This document shows, piece after piece, positions 16,625 to 25,186 of a stretch of 64,000 nt of DNA. Within the stretch, counting starts at the first letter, position 1. Each line of letters begins with the position of its first letter. The notes beneath the pieces were generated by a model that did not search any database, was not told the origin of the DNA, and saw only the letters and a program-made list of their open reading frames with translations. Origin of the DNA: Nocardia takedensis NBRC 100417. GTDB lineage: Bacteria; Actinomycetota; Actinomycetes; Mycobacteriales; Mycobacteriaceae. The stretch covers positions 98,927 through 162,926 of the forward strand of contig NZ_BAGG01000032.1 in assembly GCF_000308695.1 (NCBI RefSeq). Reading direction: 5' to 3'. The position numbers were made by a program, and so were the translations under genes.

Positions 16625-17818
16625 TTATTCCACGCCGTGCATCGCGTGGCGCGCGGAGTCGACGGGGCGCGGCGGGGCGACGGGGACCGGCGGCACGGTG
16701 CCGAAGGTGTCGCGCACCTGTTCGCAGGCCAGCACGATCCGCTGCACCTCGACGTCGGTGAGTTCGGCGTGCAGCGCGAATCGGACCAGCGTGCGGTGCC
16801 GCGCGGTGACCGGCGGGCACAGGATGGTCCCGAAGACGCCGCGCTCGGTGAGCAGGTCGCGCATCGCGATCGCGCGCTGATCGTGGCCCGCGGGCAGCGC
16901 GATCAGGTGCGCGGGGGTGGGCGGGACGTCGAAACCCAGGCCGGCCAGCGCGTCGCGCACCGTGGCCGCGATGTGCCGCAGGCGTTCGCGGCGGCGGTCG
17001 TCGGTGCGCACAATGTTGAGCGCGGCGGCCAGACCGGCGCGTTCGTGCGCCAGCAGACCCGCCGAGAACACCGACGGGTACGCCTCCATCGTGAAGTAGT
17101 CCACGAAATCGACCCCGTTGACGCAGACGAATCCGGCGCGGCCCGCGAACGCCTTGGACAGGCTCGCGGTGCGGAAGGGCACCCGTTCGGCGAGGCCGAG
17201 CGCGACCACCGCGCCCGCGCCCAGCGGTCCGTCGATGCCGAGAGCGTGTGATTCGTCCACCACCAGCAGGCTGCCGGTCTGCTCGGCCACATCGCAGAAC
17301 TGCGCCAGCGGCGCGCGAGTGCCCGTGCCGCCGTAGAGCGCGTCGACGGCGATGATGCCGGGGCCGTAGGTGCGGATCTTCTCGCGCAGGTGGCCGGGGA
17401 AGTTGTGGCGGAACGGATGCAGCGGCGCCCCGGCCGCTTTCGCGGCCTGCCACAGCGACATGTGCGCGAGGCTGTCGATGTAGACCGGGAGGCGCGGGTC
17501 GGCGATCATCTGGAACAGGCCGATGTTGGCCTGCCAACCCGACTGACACACGATGCCCGCGGGTGCGCGCATGTGGTCGGCCAAGGCGCGTGCCAGTCGG
17601 TCGTCCTCGGTGTGCGGCGCGGTCGCGGCGTCAGAGATCGCCGCGGCGACGCGCGGATCGCCGCCGATGCGCAGGTAGTCCTCGCTGTCGAGCAGGATCG
17701 CGTCGGGTCCCGGCGCGCGGCCGTGCGCCACGTGCCGACCGCCCCATTCGCCGACCACCCGGCCGTACTGGAATCGGTCGACCCGGAACTGCACCTGCTC
17801 GGCGACAGTGGGAACCAC
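16625..17818 (-). CDS. CqsA-like alpha-hydroxyketone autoinducer synthase (PLP, alpha-oxoamine synthase family)
   Basis: A 397-residue fold-type I PLP enzyme with a GTG start behind AAGGGAG. It matches Vibrio CqsA far better than KBL or BioF: GEWGGRHVAHG then PDAILLDSEDYL near 23-49, QSGWQANIGLFQ (92-103), the diagnostic VYIDSLAHMSLW (112-123), YGPGIIAVDALYGGTGTRAPLA, VVDESHALGIDGPLGAG with Asp188 and His191, and TASLSKAFAGRAG with Lys222 as Schiff-base lysine. CqsA/LqsA condense an acyl-CoA with an aminoacyl donor to make CAI-1-type alpha-hydroxyketone signals. No CqsS/LqsS sensor is nearby. It is flanked on the same strand by ribokinase and RtcB genes. The assignment rests on remembered CqsA sequence. 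Confidence 0.8.
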   Translation of the reverse strand: MVPTVAEQVQFRVDRFQYGRVVGEWGGRHVAHGRAPGPDAILLDSEDYLRIGGDPRVAAAISDAATAPHTEDDRLARALADHMRAPAGIVCQSGWQANIGLFQMIADPRLPVYIDSLAHMSLWQAAKAAGAPLHPFRHNFPGHLREKIRTYGPGIIAVDALYGGTGTRAPLAQFCDVAEQTGSLLVVDESHALGIDGPLGAGAVVALGLAERVPFRTASLSKAFAGRAGFVCVNGVDFVDYFTMEAYPSVFSAGLLAHERAGLAAALNIVRTDDRRRERLRHIAATVRDALAGLGFDVPPTPAHLIALPAGHDQRAIAMRDLLTERGVFGTILCPPVTARHRTLVRFALHAELTDVEVQRIVLACEQVRDTFGTVPPVPVAPPRPVDSARHAMHGVE

Positions 17819-17934
17819 GCGGAACTCCCTTCACTGGATATCTGGCTACCCGAGAGCACACATCGGCCCCGATTCAACCACCGCGCGCGGGAACTCGCCG
17901 GCGTTCGTCGGAAGTGGGCGCGGCGGAGCGGTAT

Positions 17935-18927
17935 TCAGTGGTTGCGGGAGGTTTTCGGGGGCGGTGTCCGCAGGAGTTCCTCGATCGCGGCGGCGGTCGG
18001 GATGGACGCGCTCGCGCCGAGGACGGTGGTGGCCGACGCTCCGGCGGCGCAGGCGTAGGGCAGGGCGGTCTCCGGTCCGCGTCCCCAGGCCGCGACGAGC
18101 GCGCCGGTGAAACTGTCTCCCGCGCCGGTGGTGTCGACCACCCGCACCCGCGGACTCGGATAGGAACAATGCCGACCGTCCGGTCCTCGATACGTCGCGC
18201 CCGCCCCACCCCTGGTGGTGACCACGTGCGGCACCGAATCCACCACCGCGCCGAGCTGTTCCGCTTCGCCCGAATTGACCACCGCCACCTCGACATCCGC
18301 CCACAGCCGCGCGGGCAGTTCGGCGACCGGTGAGGGATTCAACACCACGACGGTCGCGTTGTCCCTGGCGTGCCGGGCCGCCGCCGCGACCGTCGCTATC
18401 GGAATCTCCAACTGGCACAGCAGGATGTCCGCGGCGGCGATCACCTCCAGATCCCTTCGATCCAACTCGGTGAGCCGGGCGTTCGCTCCGCCCACGACGA
18501 TGATGCTGTTCTCCCCGCCGTCGTCGACGGTGATCGCCGCGATCCCGCTCGGGCCCGGGATGGTTCGCAACCGGTCCACGCCGACGCCGCTCGCGACGAG
18601 CGTCGACCGCAACTGTTCGGCGAACACGTCGTCGCCGACCGCGCCGAGGAATTCCACCCGAGCCCCCGCACGCCGCGCCGCGATCGCTTGATTCGCGCCC
18701 TTGCCGCCGGGCACCGTCGCGAAGGCCGTGCCGAGCACCGTCTCCCCGGGGGCGGGCCTGCGCGCGACGCTCGTCACCAGATCCATGTTGATACTGCCGA
18801 GCACGGCGACGGTGACCGGACGGCTGGCCCGGGGCTCGTACGCTGCGTCGCCCGCCGGTTCGGCGGAGGAGTCGGCGGTCGACCGAGGTTCGTCGGTGAG
18901 GGGCACGGCCGCGACCTTAGCCTCCAC
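17935..18927 (-). CDS. rbsK: Ribokinase (PfkB-family sugar kinase)
   Basis: A 330-residue PfkB kinase: VLGSINMDLV near residue 42, the substrate glycine motif VPGGKGANQAIAARRAGA, and the ATP/anion-hole signature VVDTTGAGDSFTGALVAA with the catalytic Asp. It phosphorylates D-ribose at O5 with ATP, feeding ribose to the pentose phosphate pathway and PRPP. The N-terminus has a low-complexity extension of about 38 residues before the fold; an internal GTG at 18906 is an alternative start, and neither has a convincing ribosome site. It is the first gene of the minus-strand run leading to the CqsA-like gene, about 115 bp apart, and diverges from proA. No ribose transporter is present. Confidence 0.9.
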   Translation of the reverse strand: MEAKVAAVPLTDEPRSTADSSAEPAGDAAYEPRASRPVTVAVLGSINMDLVTSVARRPAPGETVLGTAFATVPGGKGANQAIAARRAGARVEFLGAVGDDVFAEQLRSTLVASGVGVDRLRTIPGPSGIAAITVDDGGENSIIVVGGANARLTELDRRDLEVIAAADILLCQLEIPIATVAAAARHARDNATVVVLNPSPVAELPARLWADVEVAVVNSGEAEQLGAVVDSVPHVVTTRGGAGATYRGPDGRHCSYPSPRVRVVDTTGAGDSFTGALVAAWGRGPETALPYACAAGASATTVLGASASIPTAAAIEELLRTPPPKTSRNH

Positions 18928-19070
18928 GTGTCCCGACCGGCGGCGGATGAGCGCCCGCTGTCCACGGTGTCCCTCTTGTGCGCGGGGGCGATTCGGTGGG
19001 GGTTGTCCTCCGGGTGCGCAGGGGTGCAGCGGTGCTACTGACGGCAGGCCCTATCAGTAGTCTGTGGGGT

Positions 19071-20351
19071 ATGACGGCTGCAACGACGACGGGGGTCGAC
19101 GCCCGCGAACTCGATACCCGCGAGGTGGTGCACGAGGCCGCGCGGCGGGCCCGGGTGGCCTCCCGCGCGCTCGCGCAGCTCACCACCGCGCAGAAGGATC
19201 AGGCCCTGCACGCGGCCGCCGACGCGCTGCTCGCGGCGTCCGCGACCGTGCTGGCCGCCAACGCCGAGGACATCGCGACCGCGCAGGCCGCGGGCACCGA
19301 GGAGGCGCTGCTCGACCGGTTGCGGCTGACCGAGGCCAGGATCGACGGCATCGCCTCCGGCCTGCGCCAGGTGGCCGGGTTGCCCGATCCGATCGGCACG
19401 GTGGTGCGCGGGTCGACACTGCCCAACGGGTTGGAGATCCGCCAGGTCCGGGTGCCGCTCGGTGTGGTCGGGATGGTGTACGAGGCCCGCCCCAACGTCA
19501 CGGTGGACGCCTTCGGGTTGGCCCTGAAGTCCGGCAACGCCGCCGTGCTGCGTGGCTCCTCCTCGGCGGCGCACTCCAACGCCGCGCTGGTCGAGGTGTT
19601 GCGCGCCGCCCTTGTCGACCAAGGCATCCCGGCCGACGCGGTGCAACTGCTGCCCAGCCACGACCGCTCCAGCGTCACCCATCTGATCCAGGCGCGCGGC
19701 CTGGTCGACGTGGTGATCCCGCGCGGCGGGGCCGGACTGATCGCGGCGGTCGTGCGCGACGCCACGGTGCCCACCATCGAGACCGGCACCGGCAACTGCC
19801 ACGTCTACGTGCACGCGGCCGCCGATCTGGACATGGCCGAGCGCATCCTGATCAACGCCAAGACCCGCAGGCCCAGCGTCTGCAACGCCGCCGAGACGGT
19901 GCTCATCGATGACGCCATCGCCACCGTCGCGGTGCCGAAGCTGATCGAGGCGCTGGAACGGCACGGGGTGACGGTGCACGGTGACCTGCCGGGCCTGATT
20001 CCGGCCGCCGACCGGGACTGGGGTGAGGAATATCTCAGCCTCGACATCGCCCTCGCGGTCGTCGAGGATCTGGACGCGGCCGTCGCGCACATCGACACTT
20101 GGGGCACGGGACACACCGAGGCCATCGTGACCGGCGATCTGGCCGCGGCCCGTGAGTTCACCGCCCGCGTCGACGCCGCCGCGGTCATGGTCAACGCCTC
20201 CACCGCGTTCACCGACGGCGAGCAGTTCGGCTTCGGCGCGGAGATCGGCATCTCCACCCAGAAACTGCACGCGCGCGGCCCGATGGCGCTGCCGGAACTC
20301 ACCTCGACCAAATGGATCGTGTGGGGCGAGGGGCAGATCCGCCCCGTGTGA
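19071..20351 (+). CDS. proA: Glutamate-5-semialdehyde dehydrogenase (gamma-glutamyl phosphate reductase)
   Basis: The ATG at 19071 gives 426 residues, the usual length; an upstream open frame from 18978 is not similar to ProA. Hallmarks are [46 protein letters not shown] and the catalytic Cys in [14 protein letters not shown]. ProA reduces gamma-glutamyl phosphate to glutamate semialdehyde with NADPH, the second step of proline synthesis. proB is not adjacent in the window. The next genes are MoxR and a VWA protein, the same order as Rv2427c-Rv2425c in M. tuberculosis from memory. The divergent rbsK promoter shares the 143-bp upstream region. Confidence 0.96.
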   Translation: MTAATTTGVDARELDTREVVHEAARRARVASRALAQLTTAQKDQALHAAADALLAASATVLAANAEDIATAQAAGTEEALLDRLRLTEARIDGIASGLRQVAGLPDPIGTVVRGSTLPNGLEIRQVRVPLGVVGMVYEARPNVTVDAFGLALKSGNAAVLRGSSSAAHSNAALVEVLRAALVDQGIPADAVQLLPSHDRSSVTHLIQARGLVDVVIPRGGAGLIAAVVRDATVPTIETGTGNCHVYVHAAADLDMAERILINAKTRRPSVCNAAETVLIDDAIATVAVPKLIEALERHGVTVHGDLPGLIPAADRDWGEEYLSLDIALAVVEDLDAAVAHIDTWGTGHTEAIVTGDLAAAREFTARVDAAAVMVNASTAFTDGEQFGFGAEIGISTQKLHARGPMALPELTSTKWIVWGEGQIRPV

Positions 20352-20380
20352 CGGATCTATTCGCAACGGAAGGACACCAC

Positions 20381-21265
20381 GTGGCTTCGCAGCAGAGTGC
20401 GACCCAGGAACCGATCTTCACCTCGGTCGACGATGTGATCGAGCGACTGGCCACCACCGGCTATCTCGCCGACAAGGGCACCGCGACCTCGGTGTTCCTC
20501 GCCGACCGCCTCGGCAAACCGCTGCTGATCGAGGGGCCCGCGGGCGTCGGCAAGACCGAACTGGCGCGCGCGGTGTCCCAGACCGCGGGCGCGGAACTGG
20601 TGCGGTTGCAGTGCTACGAGGGCGTGGACGAAGCCCGCGCGCTCTACGAGTGGAATCACGCCAAGCAGATCCTGCGCATCCAGGCTTCCAGCGAGAACGA
20701 CTGGGAGGAGACCAAGGCCGATGTGTTCACCGAGGAATTCCTGCTCTCGCGTCCGCTGCTGACCGCGATCCGCCGCGCCGACCCCACCGTGCTGCTCATC
20801 GACGAGACCGACAAGGCCGACGTCGAGATCGAGGGCCTGCTGCTCGAGGTGCTCAGCGATTTCGCGGTCACCGTGCCCGAACTGGGCACCATCGTCGCCC
20901 AGCGCAAACCGTTCGTGGTGCTGACCTCCAACGCCACCCGCGAACTGTCCGAGGCGCTCAAGCGCCGCTGCCTGTACCTGCACCTGGATTTCCCGGACGA
21001 GGAACTCGAGCGGCGCATCCTGGCCAGTCGGGTGCCGGAGTTGTCGGCGGCCGTGGCCGCGCAGTTGGTGCGCATCGTGCACGTGCTGCGCGGGATGCAG
21101 TTGAAGAAGCTGCCCTCGGTGGCGGAGTCGATCGACTGGGCGCGCACGCTGCTCGCGCTGGGGTTGCACGACCTGGACGACAGCACGGTCCGCGCCACCC
21201 TGGGCGTGGTCCTCAAGCACCAGAGCGATCACCAGCGCGCGCTGGCCGAGCTGAAACTGGCCTGA
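20381..21265 (+). CDS. MoxR-family AAA+ ATPase
   Basis: A 294-residue AAA+ protein starting at GTG 20381 with GGAAGGA in front. Walker A is LIEGPAGVGKTELARAV, Walker B is VLLIDETDKADVEIEGLLLEVL, and sensor 1 is VLTSNATRELSEALKRRCLYL with its arginine finger. MoxR ATPases are chaperone-like partners of VWA-domain proteins and help assemble or activate metal enzymes and other complexes. Only two bases separate its stop from the VWA gene, so they are co-translated and most likely form one machine. Their target in this organism is unknown. The sequence is more like the CoxD branch, paired with CoxE. Confidence 0.93.
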   Translation: MASQQSATQEPIFTSVDDVIERLATTGYLADKGTATSVFLADRLGKPLLIEGPAGVGKTELARAVSQTAGAELVRLQCYEGVDEARALYEWNHAKQILRIQASSENDWEETKADVFTEEFLLSRPLLTAIRRADPTVLLIDETDKADVEIEGLLLEVLSDFAVTVPELGTIVAQRKPFVVLTSNATRELSEALKRRCLYLHLDFPDEELERRILASRVPELSAAVAAQLVRIVHVLRGMQLKKLPSVAESIDWARTLLALGLHDLDDSTVRATLGVVLKHQSDHQRALAELKLA

Positions 21266-21267
21266 CG

Positions 21268-22695
21268 GTGGTGACCGGATCGGGGGTCGACCCGGACGTC
21301 GCGGGCGCGGCCCCGCACGGACTGCCGGGGCATCTGGTCGGATTCGTGGAGGCGTTGCGCGCCCGCGGCATCCCGGTCGGGCCGTCGGAGACGGTGGACG
21401 CGGGCCGGGTGGTCACCGTCATCGACCTGATGGACCGCGAAGTGCTGCGCGAAGGGCTGGCCTGTTCGCTGCTGCGCCGCACCACCCACCGCGCCACCTT
21501 CGACGGCCTGTTCGACCTGTGGTTCCCGGTGGCGGTCGGGCAGCGTTCGGCCACCGCCGAGGACATCGAGATCCCGCACGCGCCCGACGGCACGGTGGAC
21601 ATCGCCGCGCTGCGGGAGATGTTGGCCGAGTTGCTGTCCCGGGACGACGCGGGCGACCTGCTCGACCGGATGGCCGCGCAGTTGGTGGAACAACTCGGTC
21701 AGTACCAGTCCGCGCGCGGGCCGTCGTTCTCGGCGTACCAGGCGCTCAAGGACGTGCAACCGCAGACCCTGCTCGCCAAGATCCTGGCCGGTCTGGCCAA
21801 CGGGCCCGGCACCAGCGAATTCGACACCGAGGTCGCCCGCCGCGCCGCCCGCGGGCGCATCGACGCCTTCCGCACCTCGGTGGAGGCCGAGACGCGCAGG
21901 CGTGTGGCCGAGCGGATCGGTCGCGAGCGGGTGGCGGGCTACGGCGTCGCCCGCCAGGCCGAGGACGTGGATTTCCTGCGCGCCTCCGAACGCGAACTGA
22001 CCGAACTGCGCCGCAGCAGTCAGCGCCTGGCCCGCATCCTGGCCTCGCGGTTGGCCGTGCGGCGCAGGCACTCTCGGCGCGGCGAGATCGACCTGCGCAA
22101 GACGTTGCGCAAATCCATGTCCACCGGCGGCGTGCCGATCGACCTGGTCAATAAGAAACCGCGACCGGGCAGGCCGGAACTGGTGCTGCTGTGCGACATC
22201 TCGGGGTCGGTCGCCGGATTCAGCAATTTCACGCTGCTGCTGGTCAGCGCGCTGCGCGAACAGTTCTCCCGGGTGCGCATCTTCGCTTTCGTCGACCGCA
22301 CCGACGAGGTGACCCGCTTCTTCGATCCGCGCACCCAACTCGATTCCGCGTTGACGGCGATCTTCACCGAATCCGACGTGATCGGCTACGACGGGCATTC
22401 CGATTACGGGTCCGCGCTCACCAGTTTCGCCACCGATTTCCCGGACGCGGTCACCAGTCGCAGTTCGCTGCTGATACTCGGCGACGGACGCACCAATTAC
22501 CGGGACCCGGAACTGGAGACGTTGCGCACCCTGGTCGGCACCGCCAAACACGCGCACTGGCTCAATCCGGAACCGGTGCGGCAGTGGGGTTCCGGCGATT
22601 CCGCCGCCGACCGCTACCGCGAGGTCATCGAGATGCACGAATGCCGGTCGGCGGGCCAATTGACCGAGGTGGTGTCCCGGCTGCTGCCGGTGTGA
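21268..22695 (+). CDS. VWA domain protein, CoxE-like
   Basis: Tandem GTG codons at 21268 and 21271 begin a 475-residue protein immediately after MoxR. The N-terminal half is helical and charged (LVGFVEALRARGIPVGPSE, then DLMDREVLREGL). The C-terminal half is a von Willebrand A domain with a complete MIDAS start, LVLLCDISGSVAGFSNFT, plus HSDYGSALTSF and LLILGDGRTNYRDPE. CoxE proteins pair with the MoxR ATPase CoxD in metal-cluster maturation; the pair is also conserved without CO dehydrogenase, as here. It is cytosolic, with no signal peptide. Confidence 0.9.
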   Translation: MVTGSGVDPDVAGAAPHGLPGHLVGFVEALRARGIPVGPSETVDAGRVVTVIDLMDREVLREGLACSLLRRTTHRATFDGLFDLWFPVAVGQRSATAEDIEIPHAPDGTVDIAALREMLAELLSRDDAGDLLDRMAAQLVEQLGQYQSARGPSFSAYQALKDVQPQTLLAKILAGLANGPGTSEFDTEVARRAARGRIDAFRTSVEAETRRRVAERIGRERVAGYGVARQAEDVDFLRASERELTELRRSSQRLARILASRLAVRRRHSRRGEIDLRKTLRKSMSTGGVPIDLVNKKPRPGRPELVLLCDISGSVAGFSNFTLLLVSALREQFSRVRIFAFVDRTDEVTRFFDPRTQLDSALTAIFTESDVIGYDGHSDYGSALTSFATDFPDAVTSRSSLLILGDGRTNYRDPELETLRTLVGTAKHAHWLNPEPVRQWGSGDSAADRYREVIEMHECRSAGQLTEVVSRLLPV

Positions 22696-22705
22696 GGAGG
22701 CGCGT

Positions 22706-23047
22706 GTGAACGGCGACGGACTGCTCGCGTACTGTCTGGCCAAACCGGGCGCACGAGAGGACGAGCCCTGGGAGGGCGATGTCGTGGCCAAGGTCGGCGA
22801 CAAGATCTTCGCCTTCCTGGGCGCGGAGTCGGTGGGCCTCAAATGCGGGGCGAATCGCGCCGAGGCCGACGAATTGGTGCTCATGTACCCCGGGGACGTC
22901 ACCGCCTCGGCCTATATCGGCCGCTACGGCTGGAACAGCGTGCGTCTGGGCGGTGCGGTGCCCGAGGCCGAGATCCGCGCCCTGGTCGACCAGTCCTACG
23001 ACGCCGTGGTGGCGAAACTGCCGAAATCGAAACGGCCCGTCCGATGA
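22706..23047 (+). CDS. MmcQ/YjbR-family protein
   Basis: A 113-residue protein with a GTG start behind GAGGAGG. It matches the small CyaY-like YjbR fold: LLAYCLAKPGAREDEPWE at the start, VAKVGDKIFAFLG in the middle and GWNSVRLGGAVPEAEIRALVDQ followed by SYDAVVAKLPK at the end. Members are single-domain proteins sometimes labelled DNA-binding because of a double-wing motif; the biochemical role is not settled. It begins ten bases after the VWA gene and is probably carried on the same transcript. Confidence 0.85.
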   Translation: MNGDGLLAYCLAKPGAREDEPWEGDVVAKVGDKIFAFLGAESVGLKCGANRAEADELVLMYPGDVTASAYIGRYGWNSVRLGGAVPEAEIRALVDQSYDAVVAKLPKSKRPVR

Positions 23048-23167
23048 TGTTGCGGTTTCGCGGTCGCCGACGATAACCAGGTGATTCGGCGCCTGGGTTG
23101 GCGCGCGCCCGGCTTCGAAAGCATTCGTTAAGGAAACCGTTGGGCGCACTGTCCACGATCCACACCC

Positions 23168-25024
23168 ATGGTGCAAGCAACGCCGGAGGGCACGGGGCCC
23201 GTCGACGGTGACGTGGTGACGGACAGGTATTCGTTTCAGGTGGATCTGCGGGGGATCGTCGACCTGCTCTCGCACCACCTGTATTCCAGTCCGCGGGTGT
23301 ATGTCCGCGAACTGTTGCAGAACGCGGTGGACGCGGTCACCGCGCGGCGGCGGATCGATCCGCTCGCGCCGTCGGAGATCCGGATCGCCGTCGACGCGCA
23401 CGGTCTGCGTATCACCGATCCCGGCGTCGGCCTGACCGAAGCGGACGTGCACCGGTTCCTGGCCACCATCGGCCGCTCGTCCAAACGCGACGACATCGAG
23501 GGCGCTCGTCGGGAGTTCCTGGGCCAGTTCGGAATCGGGCTGCTGGCCTGTTTCACCGTGGCGGAGACGATCCGGGTGGTCACCAGGTCGGCGGTCGACC
23601 CGGACGCACCGCCGGTGCGGTGGGTGGCGGCCGCGGACGGCACGTATTCGGTGCTGACCCTCGACCCCGGGCAGCATCCGGGGCCGGGCACCACCGTCGA
23701 GGTGACCCCGCGTCCGGGGGCGGCCGCGTGGTTCGAACCGGACCGGGTCTTCGCGTTGGTCCGCGAATTCGGTGCGCTGCTGCCCTACGAGGTCACCGTG
23801 GAGTCCGACGGACACGTGCGGACCGCCACCGACGGTGTCCCGGTGTGGCGGCGCGCCTACGCCTCGCCCGCCGAACGGCGTGCCGCGCTGTTCGAGTTCG
23901 GTGAGCGCACCTTGGGGTTCGCGCCGTTGGACGTCATCGAACTCGACGAGGACGGCGCGGGGGTGCACGGCGTCGCGTTCGTGCCCGCCCAGGCGGGCAA
24001 CCCCGCCGACGGCAGCACCCACCGCGTCCACCTGAAGGGGATGCTGCTCGGCGACGCGGTGCGCGGATTGCTGCCGGACTGGGCGTTCTTCGTGCGCTGC
24101 GTGATCGACACCGACAGCCTGCGTCCGACCGCCTCGCGCGAAGGGCTCTACGAGGACGAGCGGTTGGCGATCGTGCGCGAGGCGCTCGGCGAGCGGATCC
24201 GCCTGTGGCTGACCGAGATCGCCGCCGAACAGCCGCAGCGCCTCGCGAATTTCCTGGCCGTGCACGCACTCGGGGTCAAGGCGGTGGCCCGGCATTCACC
24301 GGATCTGCTGCGGGTGATGTTGCCGCACCTGCTGTTCGAGACCACCGACGGACGCGTCCCGCTCACCGACTTCGCGCGCAACCACCCCGACGTGCGGGTG
24401 ACCGCGACCGTCGAGGAATTCCGTCAGGTGGCGGCGACGGCCGCCGCGCAGGGGATCGGCGTGGTCAACGGCGGGTACGCCTACGACGCGGAGTTGGTCG
24501 CCCACCTGCCCGCGATGCTGCCGGGGGTGACGGTGCGCGAACTGGACGCCGAAGCCGTCACGGCCGCGCTGGACTCGGTCGACGCCGACGCCGAACTCGC
24601 GCTGACACCGGTGCTCGCGACCGCCCGCGCCGTGCTGGACCCGCTGGCCTGCGACGTGGTGCTGCGTGCCTTCCACCCGGTGAGCGTGCCCGCCCTGTAC
24701 CTGGACAGTCGCGGCGCGCGCAACGAACGCGCCAGGGCCGAGGTCGCCGCCGATTCCGACGCGCTGTGGACCGAGATCCTGGGCGCGCTGGAAGCCGACG
24801 AACCGCGCGCCCGTCTGGTGCTCAACCACCACAGTCCGGTGGTGCGCCGACTCGCGCGCATCGATGATCCGGCTTTCCTGAGAACGGCCGTGGAATCGCT
24901 CTACGGCCAGGCGCTGCTGCTGACCCACCGCCCGCTGCGACCCGCGGACACCGCGCTGCTCAACCGGGCCTTCGGCGAATTCCTGGGCTGGGCGACCCTG
25001 CGCGCGGCGGGAGACGAGGCGTGA
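23168..25024 (+). CDS. Hsp90-family chaperone paralogue (HtpG-like)
   Basis: A 618-residue protein with a GHKL ATPase domain of Hsp90 type. Motif I is VYVRELLQNAVDAVTARR with Glu48 and Asn52, motif II is ITDPGVGLTEADV with Asp84, and the lid motif is FLGQFGIGLLACF (118-130). ATPase residues are intact, so it should bind and hydrolyse ATP. The middle and C-terminal parts are far less similar to E. coli HtpG, and there is no charged linker or MEEVD tail. It lies 162 bp before a TPR-like protein gene on the same strand, a pairing that recalls eukaryotic Hsp90 with TPR co-chaperones. Its clients are unknown. Confidence 0.88.
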   Translation: MVQATPEGTGPVDGDVVTDRYSFQVDLRGIVDLLSHHLYSSPRVYVRELLQNAVDAVTARRRIDPLAPSEIRIAVDAHGLRITDPGVGLTEADVHRFLATIGRSSKRDDIEGARREFLGQFGIGLLACFTVAETIRVVTRSAVDPDAPPVRWVAAADGTYSVLTLDPGQHPGPGTTVEVTPRPGAAAWFEPDRVFALVREFGALLPYEVTVESDGHVRTATDGVPVWRRAYASPAERRAALFEFGERTLGFAPLDVIELDEDGAGVHGVAFVPAQAGNPADGSTHRVHLKGMLLGDAVRGLLPDWAFFVRCVIDTDSLRPTASREGLYEDERLAIVREALGERIRLWLTEIAAEQPQRLANFLAVHALGVKAVARHSPDLLRVMLPHLLFETTDGRVPLTDFARNHPDVRVTATVEEFRQVAATAAAQGIGVVNGGYAYDAELVAHLPAMLPGVTVRELDAEAVTAALDSVDADAELALTPVLATARAVLDPLACDVVLRAFHPVSVPALYLDSRGARNERARAEVAADSDALWTEILGALEADEPRARLVLNHHSPVVRRLARIDDPAFLRTAVESLYGQALLLTHRPLRPADTALLNRAFGEFLGWATLRAAGDEA

Positions 25025-25186
25025 GCGCGCGACCGGAACCGGGCTGCGCGGACCGGGCGGGAACCGGCGCGCGGGCATGGGCGACGCGCACCCGCGCGAC
25101 GCCGGGGGACACGACACACCGACGGCTCCGACCGAGCCGTCCGATCGCCGGATGCGGGCATCGCGGCGCGACCCAGGAGGGGTGAG

